Position numbers and translations under genes: made by a program. A stretch of DNA of 64,000 nt, from positions 204,246 through 268,245 of the forward strand of contig NZ_KK211228.1 of NCBI RefSeq assembly GCF_000621205.1, given 5' to 3'. The stretch is from Halotalea alkalilenta DSM 17697 (GTDB taxonomy: Bacteria; Pseudomonadota; Gammaproteobacteria; Pseudomonadales; Halomonadaceae). Positions 29,267-39,100 of the stretch are shown piece by piece (position 1 is the first letter of the stretch; every line of letters begins with the position of its first letter). The notes below the pieces were generated by a model. That model was not told the DNA's origin. It ran no database searches and saw nothing but the letters and a program-made list of their open reading frames with translations.

Positions 29267-30043
29267 GTGAAATTAAACCTTCTTTGGCAGCAGATCCCGC
29301 ATGGTGCCGTCGTGACAACGGCCTGGCTCGCTGCACATGACGTCACCCCTGACCAGGCTCGCAAGCTGGCCAACAGCGGTTGGCTGAAGCGCGTGGGCCA
29401 CGGTGCCTACTGTCGTGCGGGGGACCCTCTCGCCTGGGAGAGCGGAGTTTTTGCTCTGCAGACGCTCGGTGAGCAGGACAAGCCACCTATCTGGCCGGGA
29501 GGCCAGACTGCACTGGCGCTGCAGGGCTTCGCCCACTATCTCCCCATGGGACACGACACCACGCAACTGTTTGGCGGTGAGGGCGCCCGGTTGCCCCGCT
29601 GGTGGCGTACCGCAGAATGGGCAGGACCGACCGTGCTGCATACCGAGAAAGGATTGCCGGGGCAGCTTCCTGGCAGTTTCACGGCATACGCGCCGGCCGG
29701 CAAGGCTTTCACTCTGCAAATCTCGACGCCCGAGCGAGCGATACTGGAATGGATCGCCGTCACGTCAAACGAGCTGCTGTTCAGCAGTGAGCTGGTGGAC
29801 ACCTTCGACGGGCTTAACACGCTGCGCCCGCGCCGGCTTCAGGCATTGCTGGAGGGGTGCCGTTCGGTGAGAACCAAGCGTGCCTTCCTGGTACTGGCTC
29901 GACACGCCGGACATGCCTGGTATGGTCGCCTGGAACCACGCCAATTGGACCTTGGCAAAGGCAAACGGCAGCTCTGCCAGAGCGGCAAGTTGGACAGGGA
30001 ATATCACGTTACGGTGCCGGAAGCGTTCCTGCATGCCGATTGA
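29267..30043 (+). CDS. abiEi: AbiEi-family antitoxin and repressor
   Basis: The 258-residue protein has an N-terminal winged-helix segment (about residues 1-50: Trp-Leu-Ala-Ala-His-Asp-Val-Thr, Leu-Ala-Asn-Ser-Gly-Trp-Leu and an Arg-Val-Gly-His-Gly-Ala-Tyr wing). An AbiEi C-terminal domain follows, with Thr-Pro-Glu-Arg-Ala-Ile-Leu-Glu near 160. In type IV toxin-antitoxin systems AbiEi represses the operon and counters the AbiEii toxin. GTG 29267 is the start given by the frame. The toxin gene overlaps its end by 11 bp. It looks intact, unlike most of this island. Confidence 0.87.
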   Translation: MKLNLLWQQIPHGAVVTTAWLAAHDVTPDQARKLANSGWLKRVGHGAYCRAGDPLAWESGVFALQTLGEQDKPPIWPGGQTALALQGFAHYLPMGHDTTQLFGGEGARLPRWWRTAEWAGPTVLHTEKGLPGQLPGSFTAYAPAGKAFTLQISTPERAILEWIAVTSNELLFSSELVDTFDGLNTLRPRRLQALLEGCRSVRTKRAFLVLARHAGHAWYGRLEPRQLDLGKGKRQLCQSGKLDREYHVTVPEAFLHAD

Positions 30044-30953
30044 AGCTCGCTACCACGAACAGGTCAGTCTGCTGGTCTCACTGCTGCCATTTCTCAATGA
30101 CGAGCCGTGCTTCGCCCTCAAAGGCGGTACGGCCATCAACCTCTTCGTGCAGCCATTACCTCGCCTATCGGTCGATATCGACCTGGCCTACCTGCCGCTG
30201 GAGCCCCGTGACGAGGCACTGCGACGCTGTCGCGAGGCGCTGCAGCGAATGGCAGAGACCTTCAGTGCTCGGCTGCCAGGTGTGCGCGCCGAGCTTCAGG
30301 ATAATCGCCGAGATGAGCTGAGGATTCTGGTACGCCGAGGGCGTAGCCAGGTGAAGGTTGAGGTATCGCCAGTACTGCGTGGCACCCTGCACCCGCCCCA
30401 GGAGCGCGATGTCGTTGAAGCCGTGGAAGACGATTACGGCTTCACTGCGGTGCGGGTAGTGTCACTGCCGGACCTGTATGGTGGCAAGATCTGCGCCGCG
30501 CTGGATCGCCAGCACCCCAGAGATCTCTTCGATGTGAAGCTGCTGCTGAACCAGGGCGTCCTGAATCGAAGCGTCTTCGAAGGCTTCCTGGTCTATCTGC
30601 TGGGGCATCCCAGGCCCTTGAACGAAGTGATCAACCCGCGGCTGAAAGCGTTGGACGACGTCTACCGACAGGAGTTTATCGGGATGGCCAGGGCCGATAT
30701 CCCATTGCAGCAGTTAGAGGACGTCCGGCACGAACTTCTGTCGCGACTGGGCCAGCTGATGACCGATGAGGATGTTCGCTTCCTTCTGGCCTTCAAGCAG
30801 GGAGCGCCTGACTGGGCGCTGCTTCCGCTACCGGGCGTTGAACGGCTACCTGCCGTGCGTTGGAAGCTCGCCAACATTCGGAAGATGCACCCAAACAAGC
30901 ACCGTCAGTCACTTGAGCTATTGAAGCAGGCACTGGATAACCTTCTGAGATGA
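30033..30953 (+). CDS. abiEii: AbiEii-family nucleotidyltransferase toxin
   Basis: The 306-residue protein carries the nucleotidyltransferase signature near its start: Leu-Lys-Gly-Gly-Thr-Ala-Ile-Asn (29-36) and Asp48-Ile-Asp50, the likely metal ligands. A conserved Asp-Leu-Tyr-Gly-Gly-Lys and an Arg-Asp-Leu-Phe-Asp-Val-Lys block follow. AbiEii-type toxins act in abortive infection; some modify tRNA acceptor ends. ATG 30033 is used because it overlaps the abiEi end; the open frame itself begins earlier inside abiEi. Confidence 0.88.
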   Translation: MPIEARYHEQVSLLVSLLPFLNDEPCFALKGGTAINLFVQPLPRLSVDIDLAYLPLEPRDEALRRCREALQRMAETFSARLPGVRAELQDNRRDELRILVRRGRSQVKVEVSPVLRGTLHPPQERDVVEAVEDDYGFTAVRVVSLPDLYGGKICAALDRQHPRDLFDVKLLLNQGVLNRSVFEGFLVYLLGHPRPLNEVINPRLKALDDVYRQEFIGMARADIPLQQLEDVRHELLSRLGQLMTDEDVRFLLAFKQGAPDWALLPLPGVERLPAVRWKLANIRKMHPNKHRQSLELLKQALDNLLR

Positions 30954-31054
30954 CGCCTAATATCTCCAACGATATACTGGGCTAAGTAAACTTCTCCTTA
31001 CATCCTTTAAACGCTAGGCTGTTACGTATAATTACGCCACGCGTAGGGGATGAC

Positions 31055-31576
31055 ATGGCGAACAGAAGGGAAGCTCAGTCCCAGTGGAATGTCACCAAGG
31101 TCATGTCTGCCGGGGGCGGGGAGTACATCAGCTGGTTGGAATTGCCCCACTATCGCCTCATCAAGCTTGAGGAGGAACGCCTTCTCTTGGAAGTGGCTGG
31201 AGAAGACTACGGCCTTACTTCGGTCAACGATACCCGCTCTGGCAAGCCCCACGACCCCGAGAAGCAGCGCCTGGCCGAGATCATCGACCGACTCAACGAC
31301 CTCTACGGCGCAGAGGTCAGCTACGACGACAAGCTACACTTCACCAGTGGCGTCGTCGACCGCATCGAGCGTGACGCAATGGTGATGGCCCAGATGCGCA
31401 ACCCCAGCGAAGACCAAATAAAGCACAGCATCTTCCCGAAGAAGGTCACCGACGCCATGCTTGATGCCCTCAGCGACCACGAGAAGCTAAAAATGCCGCT
31501 GCTGGAGGATGAAGATACTGGCAGGCAGTTTGCGTTGGTCATACTGAAGCTGCTGGCGGGGGAGGTCGAGCAATGA
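31055..31576 (+). pseudogene. C-terminal fragment of a type I restriction enzyme HsdR subunit
   Basis: The 173-residue frame resembles only the last part of HsdR proteins: a Leu-Pro-His-Tyr-Arg-Leu-Ile segment, Gly-Lys-Pro-His-Asp-Pro-Glu-Lys, Lys-Leu-His-Phe-x-x-Gly-Val and the Phe-Pro-Lys-Lys-Val-Thr-Asp block before the end. The nuclease and helicase motor domains are absent and no hsdM or hsdS is nearby. It does have an ATG with GGGGA upstream, so a short protein could still be made. A remnant of a lost restriction system is the simplest reading. Confidence 0.72.
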
Positions 31577-31775
31577 CTTGCGTGCTGTGTAGCAAGCTAC
31601 GGAAGAGGTCTATTATGGCTGATAACGACCCATAACGAATAGTCCGAGGAAGGCCGCATATGCATTCAAGAGTATTATGCAGCAAGCACGGTTATTGGCG
31701 TTATGTTGCCGAGGCATACTTGATGACGAGTAATTTCAATAGGTTAGTGGCCTTCCGTTATACTCAATAGCATTA

Positions 31776-31797
31776 TTGAACGCGCGTGCGCGTTCAA
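31776..31797. repeat. 22-bp perfect inverted repeat
   Basis: TTGAACGCGC and GCGCGTTCAA flank a GT centre inside an otherwise AT-rich gap of about 290 bp (31577-31863). It lies 67 bp before the next start codon. It could be an operator or a terminator for the upstream fragment; no T-run follows. Confidence 0.55.
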
Positions 31798-31863
31798 GCC
31801 AATAAACGAGCATGCTGTCCAATAACCTTTATATATAATAGATAGTCATGGAGAGAAATATAA

Positions 31864-32394
31864 ATGGAAATTCTTTCGGGCGTTGAAACCTTTTCTCATA
31901 TTCTGAATATCAAAGAAAAATTGTTTCCACGTGAGAAAGCTATCGTAAGCGCAATAGGCTCTTTCCCTAAAAACCAAGAGTCAGAGAGTCAAAACTACTG
32001 CTCAGTTTTTATAGAGCACTCCTATGACCCAAAAGCTCTTGGATCGAGTGAGAGAGAAAAGATCGAGATAGTTTTTGCAAAGAAATCCGAGTTTACGATC
32101 CCTATTCGGCACATCGACTGGGTCTTCATGGAAAGAAAACTAGATACTATCAAGCCCATCAATTTGGAGTTGTCAAAGCTACTCCTTGTCGATAAGGAAG
32201 GGTTGCTATTAGAGCTGGGCATAAAAGAGATATTGCGAGCTCAGATAGAGCACATGGAGTTAAAGGGAAGAAAACTCGAAAAGTCACTGAAAACGATGGG
32301 GCTGCAAATCACCTACGCCGACAGTTACAGGGTATTTGTCCAGGCGCCACCCTCGTTGAAAGAGTCAATATATCAACTGTATTCTAGCGATTAA
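31864..32394 (+). CDS. Hypothetical protein, AT-rich island gene
   Basis: I do not recognise this 176-residue protein. It is soluble, with no signal peptide or membrane segment, and is rich in Glu, Lys, Ile and Leu. A likely helical, charged region spans about residues 105-145, with a cluster of Glu, Lys and Arg. Base and codon use are clearly AT-richer than the chromosome around it, a sign of transfer. GGAGAG stands about 8 bases before the ATG. It is flanked by an HsdR fragment and a broken nuclease gene, so a defence-related role is possible but not shown. Confidence 0.6.
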   Translation: MEILSGVETFSHILNIKEKLFPREKAIVSAIGSFPKNQESESQNYCSVFIEHSYDPKALGSSEREKIEIVFAKKSEFTIPIRHIDWVFMERKLDTIKPINLELSKLLLVDKEGLLLELGIKEILRAQIEHMELKGRKLEKSLKTMGLQITYADSYRVFVQAPPSLKESIYQLYSSD

Positions 32395-32495
32395 CAGATA
32401 ACTAGTCGCTCCAACCGACGTGGTCTACTACTCAGCCCACGCGTCTGAGCTCCGCATTAGGCATCCAAGTTACCCACGAAGAGTAGCGACCAAAG

Positions 32496-33627
32496 ATGGT
32501 GAAAAAGAAAAATCTAAGCAATCCCTTCTCTACAGGCGGTGGCGGTGTTCATTGTGAAGCAAATGTCCAGGCGTCTTTTGTTGCGCTGATGCTCACTGGC
32601 GGTCACGCCCCGTGTCTTCTCTACTGGCCAATTGCGGAAATCAAACTTCAGGGCAAGATCGACGGCTTTGATACAGACGACCTCGTTGTTGCCGTAGAAA
32701 ACTTGAACAGCAATGAAAGGCGGAAACTTCTCGGGCAGATCAAGCATTCCATTATTATCTTGCAGAGCAGCACCCTGTTTGGGGAGGTGATGCAGGCCGC
32801 CTGGAATGATTTCAACAATCTTAAGGTGTCCTTTAGGGGTAAAGATATCATTGCCCTGATCACAGGGCAGCTCAGCGTGACCGATGCACACAATGTGCAA
32901 TGGTTGCTGAACCAAACGAGGCACACCAAAGACGTTGATGAGTTTTTCAGAAACGTCCAGCAAGTAAATACAGCCCACCCAAGAGTGCCAAGAAACTGGA
33001 GGTCATTCAGCACCACTTGAAGGCAGCAGATGGTGGCAACGATGTTTCAAGGGGCGAACTTTATGACCTCCTGAACCACTTTCATCTACTCGGCTACGAT
33101 CTTGGTAACGAGTTCGGTGTGTCCTGTCTCTGCTGCATTCCCATATTTCCCAATTCCAGCAGCAGTCTCCGCAGTTGGTCTGGTCACGGGTTATCGATAT
33201 CGTACAAACATGGAATCAGGATGCCGGCACCATCACGCCCAGCAATATCCCGGACGATCTTTTGGATGTCTTTAAACAAAGGGTTATGGCGGAGATGCCC
33301 TAGGAGTTCAAGGCAGCGCAGGAGAAACCTAAAATCGATTGGACTCAGCACTTGGACGCCACCTATTTGGCCCTAGCGGTCCTGATCGGGAGCTGGAACG
33401 AAAAAAGTAAATGTGACCTTGATGCGATAACCCAACCGCTTGGCATCAGTTATGACGAATGGTTAAAGAAAGCAGGGGAAATATTACACTGCACCGACAG
33501 CCCGTTATCTCTCGGAAGCGGCATCTGGAAAGTTGTTAATCGAGCCGAGCTTTGGAGCCTGCTGGTATCGCGCATCCTTGATCAGAACCTCGACACGTTG
33601 AAGTCGCTTGCGGTTTCCGTACTGAAG
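32496..33627 (+). pseudogene. Broken gene for a PD-(D/E)xK-like nuclease-domain protein, possibly of a large NTPase defence family
   Basis: The first frame (to 33020) gives Asn-Pro-Phe-Ser-Thr-Gly-Gly-Gly-Gly, then Glu in Cys-Glu-Ala-Asn-Val-Gln, Thr-Asp-Asp-Leu-Val-Val and Gly-Gln-Ile-Lys. This is a plausible E-D-QxK nuclease site. Protein-like sequence then moves to another frame near 32975 and again near 33121, where one base seems lost. It meets an in-frame TAG at 33301-33303 and ends at an IS21-type terminus near 33628. I recall similar N-termini on very long ATPase defence proteins (AVAST-like), but this is unverified. No functional product is expected. Confidence 0.65.
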
Positions 33628-34519
<892 letters not shown>

Positions 34520-34549
34520 TGCCCCGTCCCTCCGGACAGGTTGTTTAAC

Positions 34550-35411
34550 CTAACAAGCCGCCGCCTCGAACTGCATGGGACTGACGTATCCCAGCGTTGA
34601 GTGTTGGCGCCGTGCGTTGTAGAACCGCTCGATGTAGTCGAACACTTCGGCCCGGCACTCATCGCGGGACCGGTAAATCCGTCGGCTCAGCCGCTCGGCT
34701 TTCAACGTGGAGAAGAAGCTCTCCATGGCGGCATTATCCCAGCAGTCACCGCGCTTGCTCATGCTGCACACGATCCCGGCATCGGCCAACAGCATCTGGA
34801 ACTGCTCGCTGGTGTGTTGGCTGCCTTGGTCGGAGTGATGCAGGACTTCGCGCGGCCGGCCTCGCCGATGCAACGCCATCATCGGGGCGTCGGTCACCAA
34901 TTGCGACGTCATGCTGGCCTGCATGGGCCAACCGACGATACGTCGTGAGTACAAGTCCATGACGGCCGCCACGTAGAGCCAGCCCTCTGCAGTCCAGACG
35001 TAGGTGAAGTCCGCCACCCATTTCTAGTTGGGCGCGCGAGCCGTTAAGTCTCGATCCAGCACGTTGACAGCAATGGCATGAGCCGATCTTGGCCCCGTAT
35101 CCGACGGATGACGACGGCGCCTGGTTCGTGCCACTAGGTTTGCGCGACGCATCAGACGCGCTACAACGATGACGGCCGCAGTGCTCGCCCCAGGTGCGCA
35201 GGTCCCGCCATACCCGAGGGCTGCCTTATGTCCGATCGCTGGCCTGGAAGCTCTCTCGGATGCGGCCGGTCAATCGCTCATTGGCCAGCGCCCAAGCGCT
35301 GGGCGAGCGGGCATGCCACTCATAAGAACCGCTGCGCGACACGCTCAAGGTTCGGCATAGCTCGCTGATCGACCAGACGGCCCGGTGTCGGGCGATGAAC
35401 GGATACTTCAT
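34550..35411 (-). pseudogene. IS3-family OrfB transposase, broken
   Basis: The integrase core is clear: Asp-Phe-Thr-Tyr-Val-Trp-Thr, His-Ser-Asp-Gln-Gly-Ser-Gln-His and a Met-Glu-Ser-Phe-Phe-Ser-Thr-Leu-Lys block give the D, D and E residues. Reading from ATG 35411 meets a TAA at 35226-35228 where a Tyr codon is expected. One extra base follows near 35164, then a TAG at 35024-35026 where Gln precedes Lys-Trp. Three separate lesions make it non-functional. Confidence 0.85.
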
Positions 35412-35706
35412 GTCTGGTCCTTGGCAAAGTATCCGAACGCTTTTTTTAATATGTCCCGTTCGGTCTTGACCTTGGCCAACTCCCGGAGCAGTTGCTCAAT
35501 CTCCTGCTGCTGGGCGCTCTTGAGCGGCTTGTCGGGCGCGGGCTCCCATGTGCCGCTACACATCTGCCCGACCCAACGCCGTAGAACACTGGGGTCCAGA
35601 CCCAGGTCCTGCGCTACACGCGATACGTTGCTATATCGGGCTGCTCGGCCAGCCGCACCGCCTCGCGCTTGAACTCGTCCGTGAAATGTCTTCTGTTTCG
35701 TGCCAT
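35408..35706 (-). pseudogene. IS3-family OrfA, frameshifted
   Basis: The protein begins Met-Ala-Arg-Asn-Arg-Arg-His-Phe-Thr-Asp-Glu-Phe-Lys and should continue into Ser-Arg-Val-Ala-Gln-Asp-Leu-Gly. Two extra bases in a TATA stretch near 35632-35636 throw it out of frame. The C-terminal leucine-zipper part (Glu-Ile-Glu-Gln-Leu-Leu-Arg-Glu-Leu) is intact in the shifted frame and overlaps the orfB ATG. Confidence 0.8.
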
Positions 35707-35760
35707 CGCTTCGCTCTCCAGGCATGATCATGCCATCGGATCTGTCCGGAGAGATGGGGC

Positions 35761-35961
35761 AAACCCATCTTTGAGCGTGCTGAGTTGGTACACCAGATTG
35801 GGCTACCGCCAGAAACTATTGAAATGCTTTGCAACCTCCGCCCTGGCTATCTGAGCGCGCAGCCCGAAGCTGGGGATAACGTGGTGTCTCTTAGGCTCAA
35901 GCGCAATGGCGTAAAGTCTGGCCGAGCTACCCGGGCGGATATTCTATCCTTCCGGAAATAG
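35761..35961 (+). pseudogene. Orphan C-terminal coding fragment beside the IS3 element
   Basis: An open frame of 66 codons runs from the IS3 end to TAG at 35959-35961. It has good protein character (Gly-Leu-Pro-Pro-Glu-Thr-Ile-Glu-Met-Leu, Arg-Pro-Gly-Tyr-Leu) but no start codon near the element. It looks like the tail of a gene whose front was lost. It could belong to the broken gene at 32496 or to another lost gene; I do not recognise it. Confidence 0.45.
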
Positions 35962-36014
35962 CGTGGTTGAGACCAACAGCCAAGATAACGGTATATAGGC
36001 GCTCGTCTGGCGAT

Positions 36015-37748
36015 TCAGATACTGAAGTCTTCTTCGCGCACGGCGAGCCGCCGCCAGGCATCCTCGGTGGAGAAGAACACCCGCTCCCGGTGGCTGGCGA
36101 GGAAAGGCGTCGCGCTGAGCTGGTCGCGCACCGGCGCGCGCAGCTCGGCGAACCACAGCGTCACCCCTTGCCCTTCGAGGCGCTGATCGAGCTGCGCCAG
36201 CGCCTCGAGCGCGGCGCCATCGATGTAGAGCACCCCGCTCATCACCAACACCAGGTCGGTGACGCCGTCCCGGTCGGCCAGGTGCGCGTTGATGAACCGC
36301 TCGAGCGCGCCCATGTTGGCGAAGTTGAGATCCGCCCCGGGGCGGACCATCAGCAGATGGGATGGAATCTCGACCGGATAGCGGGCGGGGTTGCGAAAGC
36401 CACCCTGCGGCAGGCGCCCGACCTCGTCGATGTAGGGACGGCTGGCGCGGGTGAGCAGCAGCGCAAGTGCGATCCCGACCCCGATGGCCAGCCCCTCCAT
36501 CACCCCGAACACCAGCACTCCGGCGAAGGCACCCAGCCAGGCCGCGCCATCGGCGCGCGAGTAGCGCCAGGTGTGCCGAAGCGGGCGCAGGTCGAGCAGC
36601 GGCCAAGCGGCCTGGATCACGACCGCAGCGAGCACCGCCTTGGGCAGCGGGGCGAAGATCCCCGCCGCGAACAGCAGTACCGCCGCCAGGGCGATGGCGG
36701 CGAACAGCGACGACAACGGGGTACGCGAGCCCGCCTCGAGATTCACCACTGCCCTGCCCAGGCCGCTGGTGACGGGGAACCCCCGGCTCAGCGCCGCGCA
36801 CAGATTGCAAAGCCCCAGCACCCAGAGCTCACGCTGGGTGTAGAGCCGCTCGCGCTGGCGCGCCGCCAGCGTCTGGGCGACCGAGATGGCGCTGACGTAG
36901 TTGATCAACGCGATACCCAGCGCCGGCGCCGCCAGCGCCCCCAAGGCATCGAGGTCGAGCGCAGGCAACGTCAGCCCCGGCAGGCCAGCGGGCAGCGTGC
37001 CGACGCGCGCCAGCGGCAAGTCCATCCAGGCCACCAGCACCAGCGCCGCGACCAGCAGCAGCAGCGGCCCGCAGCGCCCGGCGATGCTCGCCACCGCAGC
37101 CGGCAGGCCGAGCGCGCGCAGGAGCGGAGCCAGCCAGTGCTTGATCATCACCAACATCAAAAGCGCAGCGGTGCCGAACAGCACAGGCGTCAGCGAGAGC
37201 GAGGCCCATTGGGCGAGCAGCACGCCGGCCTGGCGGAAGAAATTGCCCTCTCCCCCGACCAGGCCGAACAGTCCGGCAAGCTGGGAGATGACGATCATCA
37301 GCGCCGAAGCGGCGGTGAACCCCTGCATCACCGCAGGGCTTACGAAATCGATCAGCCGCCCGAGGCGCAGCGCATAGAGCAGCAGCAGCCAGGCGCCGAC
37401 CAGCAGCGCCAGGGTACCGGCCCAGGCCGGGAACTGAGACGAGTCGATGCCCTGGCCACGCAGGGTTTCGCCGACCAGCAGCGCAGTGAGCGCCATCGGC
37501 CCCATCGCGATCACCCGGCTGGTGCCGAACATCGCATAGACCAGCAGCGGCAGCAGCGCGCTATAGAGCCCCATCTCGGCCGGCAGCCCGGCCAGCGCCG
37601 CATAGGCCATGCCCTGCGGCACCAGCAGCGCCGCCGTGATCAGTCCCGCGAGCACATCGGAGCAGCGCCCGGCGGCGTCCAATCCACGCCAGCGTGAAAG
37701 CCCAGGTAGGCGCTCCGCCGCAGGCTCGAGGAACGGGGTGCGTTTCAT
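36015..37748 (-). CDS. SulP family inorganic anion transporter
   Basis: The 577-residue inner-membrane protein has 10-14 hydrophobic segments. The SulP entry signature sits near residues 35-60 (Gly-Leu-Ile-Thr-Ala-Ala-Leu-Leu-Val-Pro-Gln-Gly-Met-Ala-Tyr). A cytoplasmic STAS domain follows, from about residue 440 to the end. Members carry sulfate, bicarbonate or dicarboxylates; the sequence does not decide which. It lies just outside the decayed island and has normal chromosomal GC. Confidence 0.9.
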   Translation of the reverse strand: MKRTPFLEPAAERLPGLSRWRGLDAAGRCSDVLAGLITAALLVPQGMAYAALAGLPAEMGLYSALLPLLVYAMFGTSRVIAMGPMALTALLVGETLRGQGIDSSQFPAWAGTLALLVGAWLLLLYALRLGRLIDFVSPAVMQGFTAASALMIVISQLAGLFGLVGGEGNFFRQAGVLLAQWASLSLTPVLFGTAALLMLVMIKHWLAPLLRALGLPAAVASIAGRCGPLLLLVAALVLVAWMDLPLARVGTLPAGLPGLTLPALDLDALGALAAPALGIALINYVSAISVAQTLAARQRERLYTQRELWVLGLCNLCAALSRGFPVTSGLGRAVVNLEAGSRTPLSSLFAAIALAAVLLFAAGIFAPLPKAVLAAVVIQAAWPLLDLRPLRHTWRYSRADGAAWLGAFAGVLVFGVMEGLAIGVGIALALLLTRASRPYIDEVGRLPQGGFRNPARYPVEIPSHLLMVRPGADLNFANMGALERFINAHLADRDGVTDLVLVMSGVLYIDGAALEALAQLDQRLEGQGVTLWFAELRAPVRDQLSATPFLASHRERVFFSTEDAWRRLAVREEDFSI

Positions 37749-37769
37749 CGATTCGTCCGCGATCCGCGC

Positions 37770-38075
37770 TCAGCGCGGATCGAACATGCGTTCACCCACG
37801 TCATCGATGAAGCGCTGGGCCTTCTGGCGGGTCAGCACCACGCACCCTTCGCGGTCGGGTACGGTATCGGAGCGCTCGAAGCGATGCTCCTGCGGCTCGG
37901 CCGCCTCTCCGGCGCGGCGAATCACGCCGCTGACCCTGTACTGCCCACCCGTCGGTACGGGGGCGGCGAGGATTTCATAGCCCTTGTACTCGAGCGCCTC
38001 TGCGACTTCCGGCGCCTGCTCGCGCGCGTCCTCGCGCCCACCGCCCAGCAACGAGGAGAACAGCTTCTTCAGCAT
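37770..38075 (-). CDS. HlyU-like family protein
   Basis: The 101-residue protein starts Met-Leu-Lys-Lys-Leu-Phe-Ser-Ser-Leu-Leu-Gly-Gly-Gly. It has the HlyU-family pattern: Glu-Tyr-Lys-Gly-Tyr-Glu-Ile, Ala-Pro with Gly-Gly-Gln-Tyr-Arg, Glu-His-Arg-Phe-x-Arg-Ser-Asp and a C-terminal Lys-Ala-Gln-Arg-Phe-Ile-Asp. The Pfam family is named after a Vibrio annotation and does not prove a regulatory role. ATG 38075 has AGGGAA upstream. It ends 21 bp before the SulP gene, so they may share a transcript. Confidence 0.75.
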   Translation of the reverse strand: MLKKLFSSLLGGGREDAREQAPEVAEALEYKGYEILAAPVPTGGQYRVSGVIRRAGEAAEPQEHRFERSDTVPDREGCVVLTRQKAQRFIDDVGERMFDPR

Positions 38076-38335
38076 CGAATGATTCCCTGATCGAACCCAG
38101 CCCAGACGGCGACACCCTCGCCTTGAAGACGAAAAACGATGGCCCCGCCACCACATCGCTCACAGCATGAACGATTGCCGCGCTTTTTCAACGCCAGACT
38201 GACCCATAGCACTGGACCAAGGCAGGACGCCTCTGCGCCTTGATGTTAGACTTCGCTACCTTTGATAGCCTTCGCGATACGTTCGATACGACGGAAGGCC
38301 TTTCGACGGCATATCGGCGCAGGGGAATCCGCAGA

Positions 38336-39004
38336 ATGACCAATGCTAACGTGGCGCGGCTGATGAGCCAGCGTTTTCGCGGCTTTCTGCCGGTGGTGAT
38401 CGACCTCGAGACCGGCGGCTTCAATGCTCGCGGCGACGCGATACTGGAAATCGGCGCCACCCTGCTGACCATGGACGACCTCGGGCAGCTGCTGCCGGAT
38501 GAAACCCTGTCGGTCCACATCGAGCCGTTCGAAGGCGCCAACATTGAACAGTCGGCGCTCGACTTCACCGGCATCCGCCTCGATAGCGCGCTGCGCCAAG
38601 AGGCAGCGGTCAGCGAGACACAGGCCCTTGGGGAGCTGTTCAAGCAGGTACGCCGCTCGATCAAGGCGCATGACTGCAACCGTGCGATCCTGGTCGGCCA
38701 CAATGCCGCTTTCGATCTCGGCTTCCTCAATGCGGCGATCGAGCGATGCGGGCTGAAGCGCAGCCCGTTCCACCCGTTCTCGAGCTTCGACACCGCCACC
38801 CTGTCCGGGTTGGCCTATGGCCAGACGGTGCTCGCCCGGGCATGCGCCGCCGCGGGTATCCCGTTCGACCAGCAGCATGCTCACGCGGCGGGCTACGATG
38901 CCGAGCGAACCGCGGAGCTCTTCTGCGCGATCGTCAATCGCTACAGCGACCTCGGCGGCTGGGCGCTGACGCTGCGCGAACAGGCGCTCGACGAGCGGGC
39001 CTGA
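38336..39004 (+). CDS. rnt: Ribonuclease T
   Basis: The 222-residue DEDDh exonuclease trims the 3' ends of tRNA and other stable RNAs. Catalytic residues are visible: Asp23 and Glu25 in Val-Ile-Asp-Leu-Glu-Thr-Gly, Asp127 in Gly-His-Asn-Ala-Ala-Phe-Asp, and His183 with Asp188. The frame is open upstream. ATG 38336 matches the family start and has AGGGG about 10 bases before it. It converges with grxD across a strong terminator. Confidence 0.93.
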   Translation: MTNANVARLMSQRFRGFLPVVIDLETGGFNARGDAILEIGATLLTMDDLGQLLPDETLSVHIEPFEGANIEQSALDFTGIRLDSALRQEAAVSETQALGELFKQVRRSIKAHDCNRAILVGHNAAFDLGFLNAAIERCGLKRSPFHPFSSFDTATLSGLAYGQTVLARACAAAGIPFDQQHAHAAGYDAERTAELFCAIVNRYSDLGGWALTLREQALDERA

Positions 39005-39037
39005 AGCGCCGCGATGCCCAGGCGCCGAGCAGGCGAA

Positions 39038-39073
39038 AAAGAGCCCGCGTCCCTCTCGGGACGCGGGCTCTTT
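39038..39073. terminator. Bidirectional terminator between rnt and grxD
   Basis: A perfect GC-rich stem flanked by A and T tracts (AAAGAGCCCGCGTCCC with its complement) has a 3-4 nt loop. It provides a U-run in both directions between the convergent genes. Confidence 0.88.
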
Positions 39074-39100
39074 ACTACGCCAAGCCGATGAGGCAGTGGC

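Larger units (their letters stand above)
34520..35761 (-). mobile_element. Inactive IS3-family element inserted in the IS21 element
   Basis: The element is bounded by inverted repeats of about 20 bp. The left end reads TGCCCCGTCCCTCCGGACAG at 34520-34539, and the right end is its near-complement at 35742-35761. The span is 1,242 bp, normal for IS3. OrfA and OrfB both read leftward and both are broken. No target duplication is seen: the left flank is istA and the right flank is unrelated sequence. This points to a deletion after insertion. Confidence 0.85.

Noticed and set aside
35967-37697. 576-residue plus-strand open frame rich in Gln and Arg
   Set aside because: Antisense of the SulP transporter; composition is that of a reverse-complemented membrane protein.
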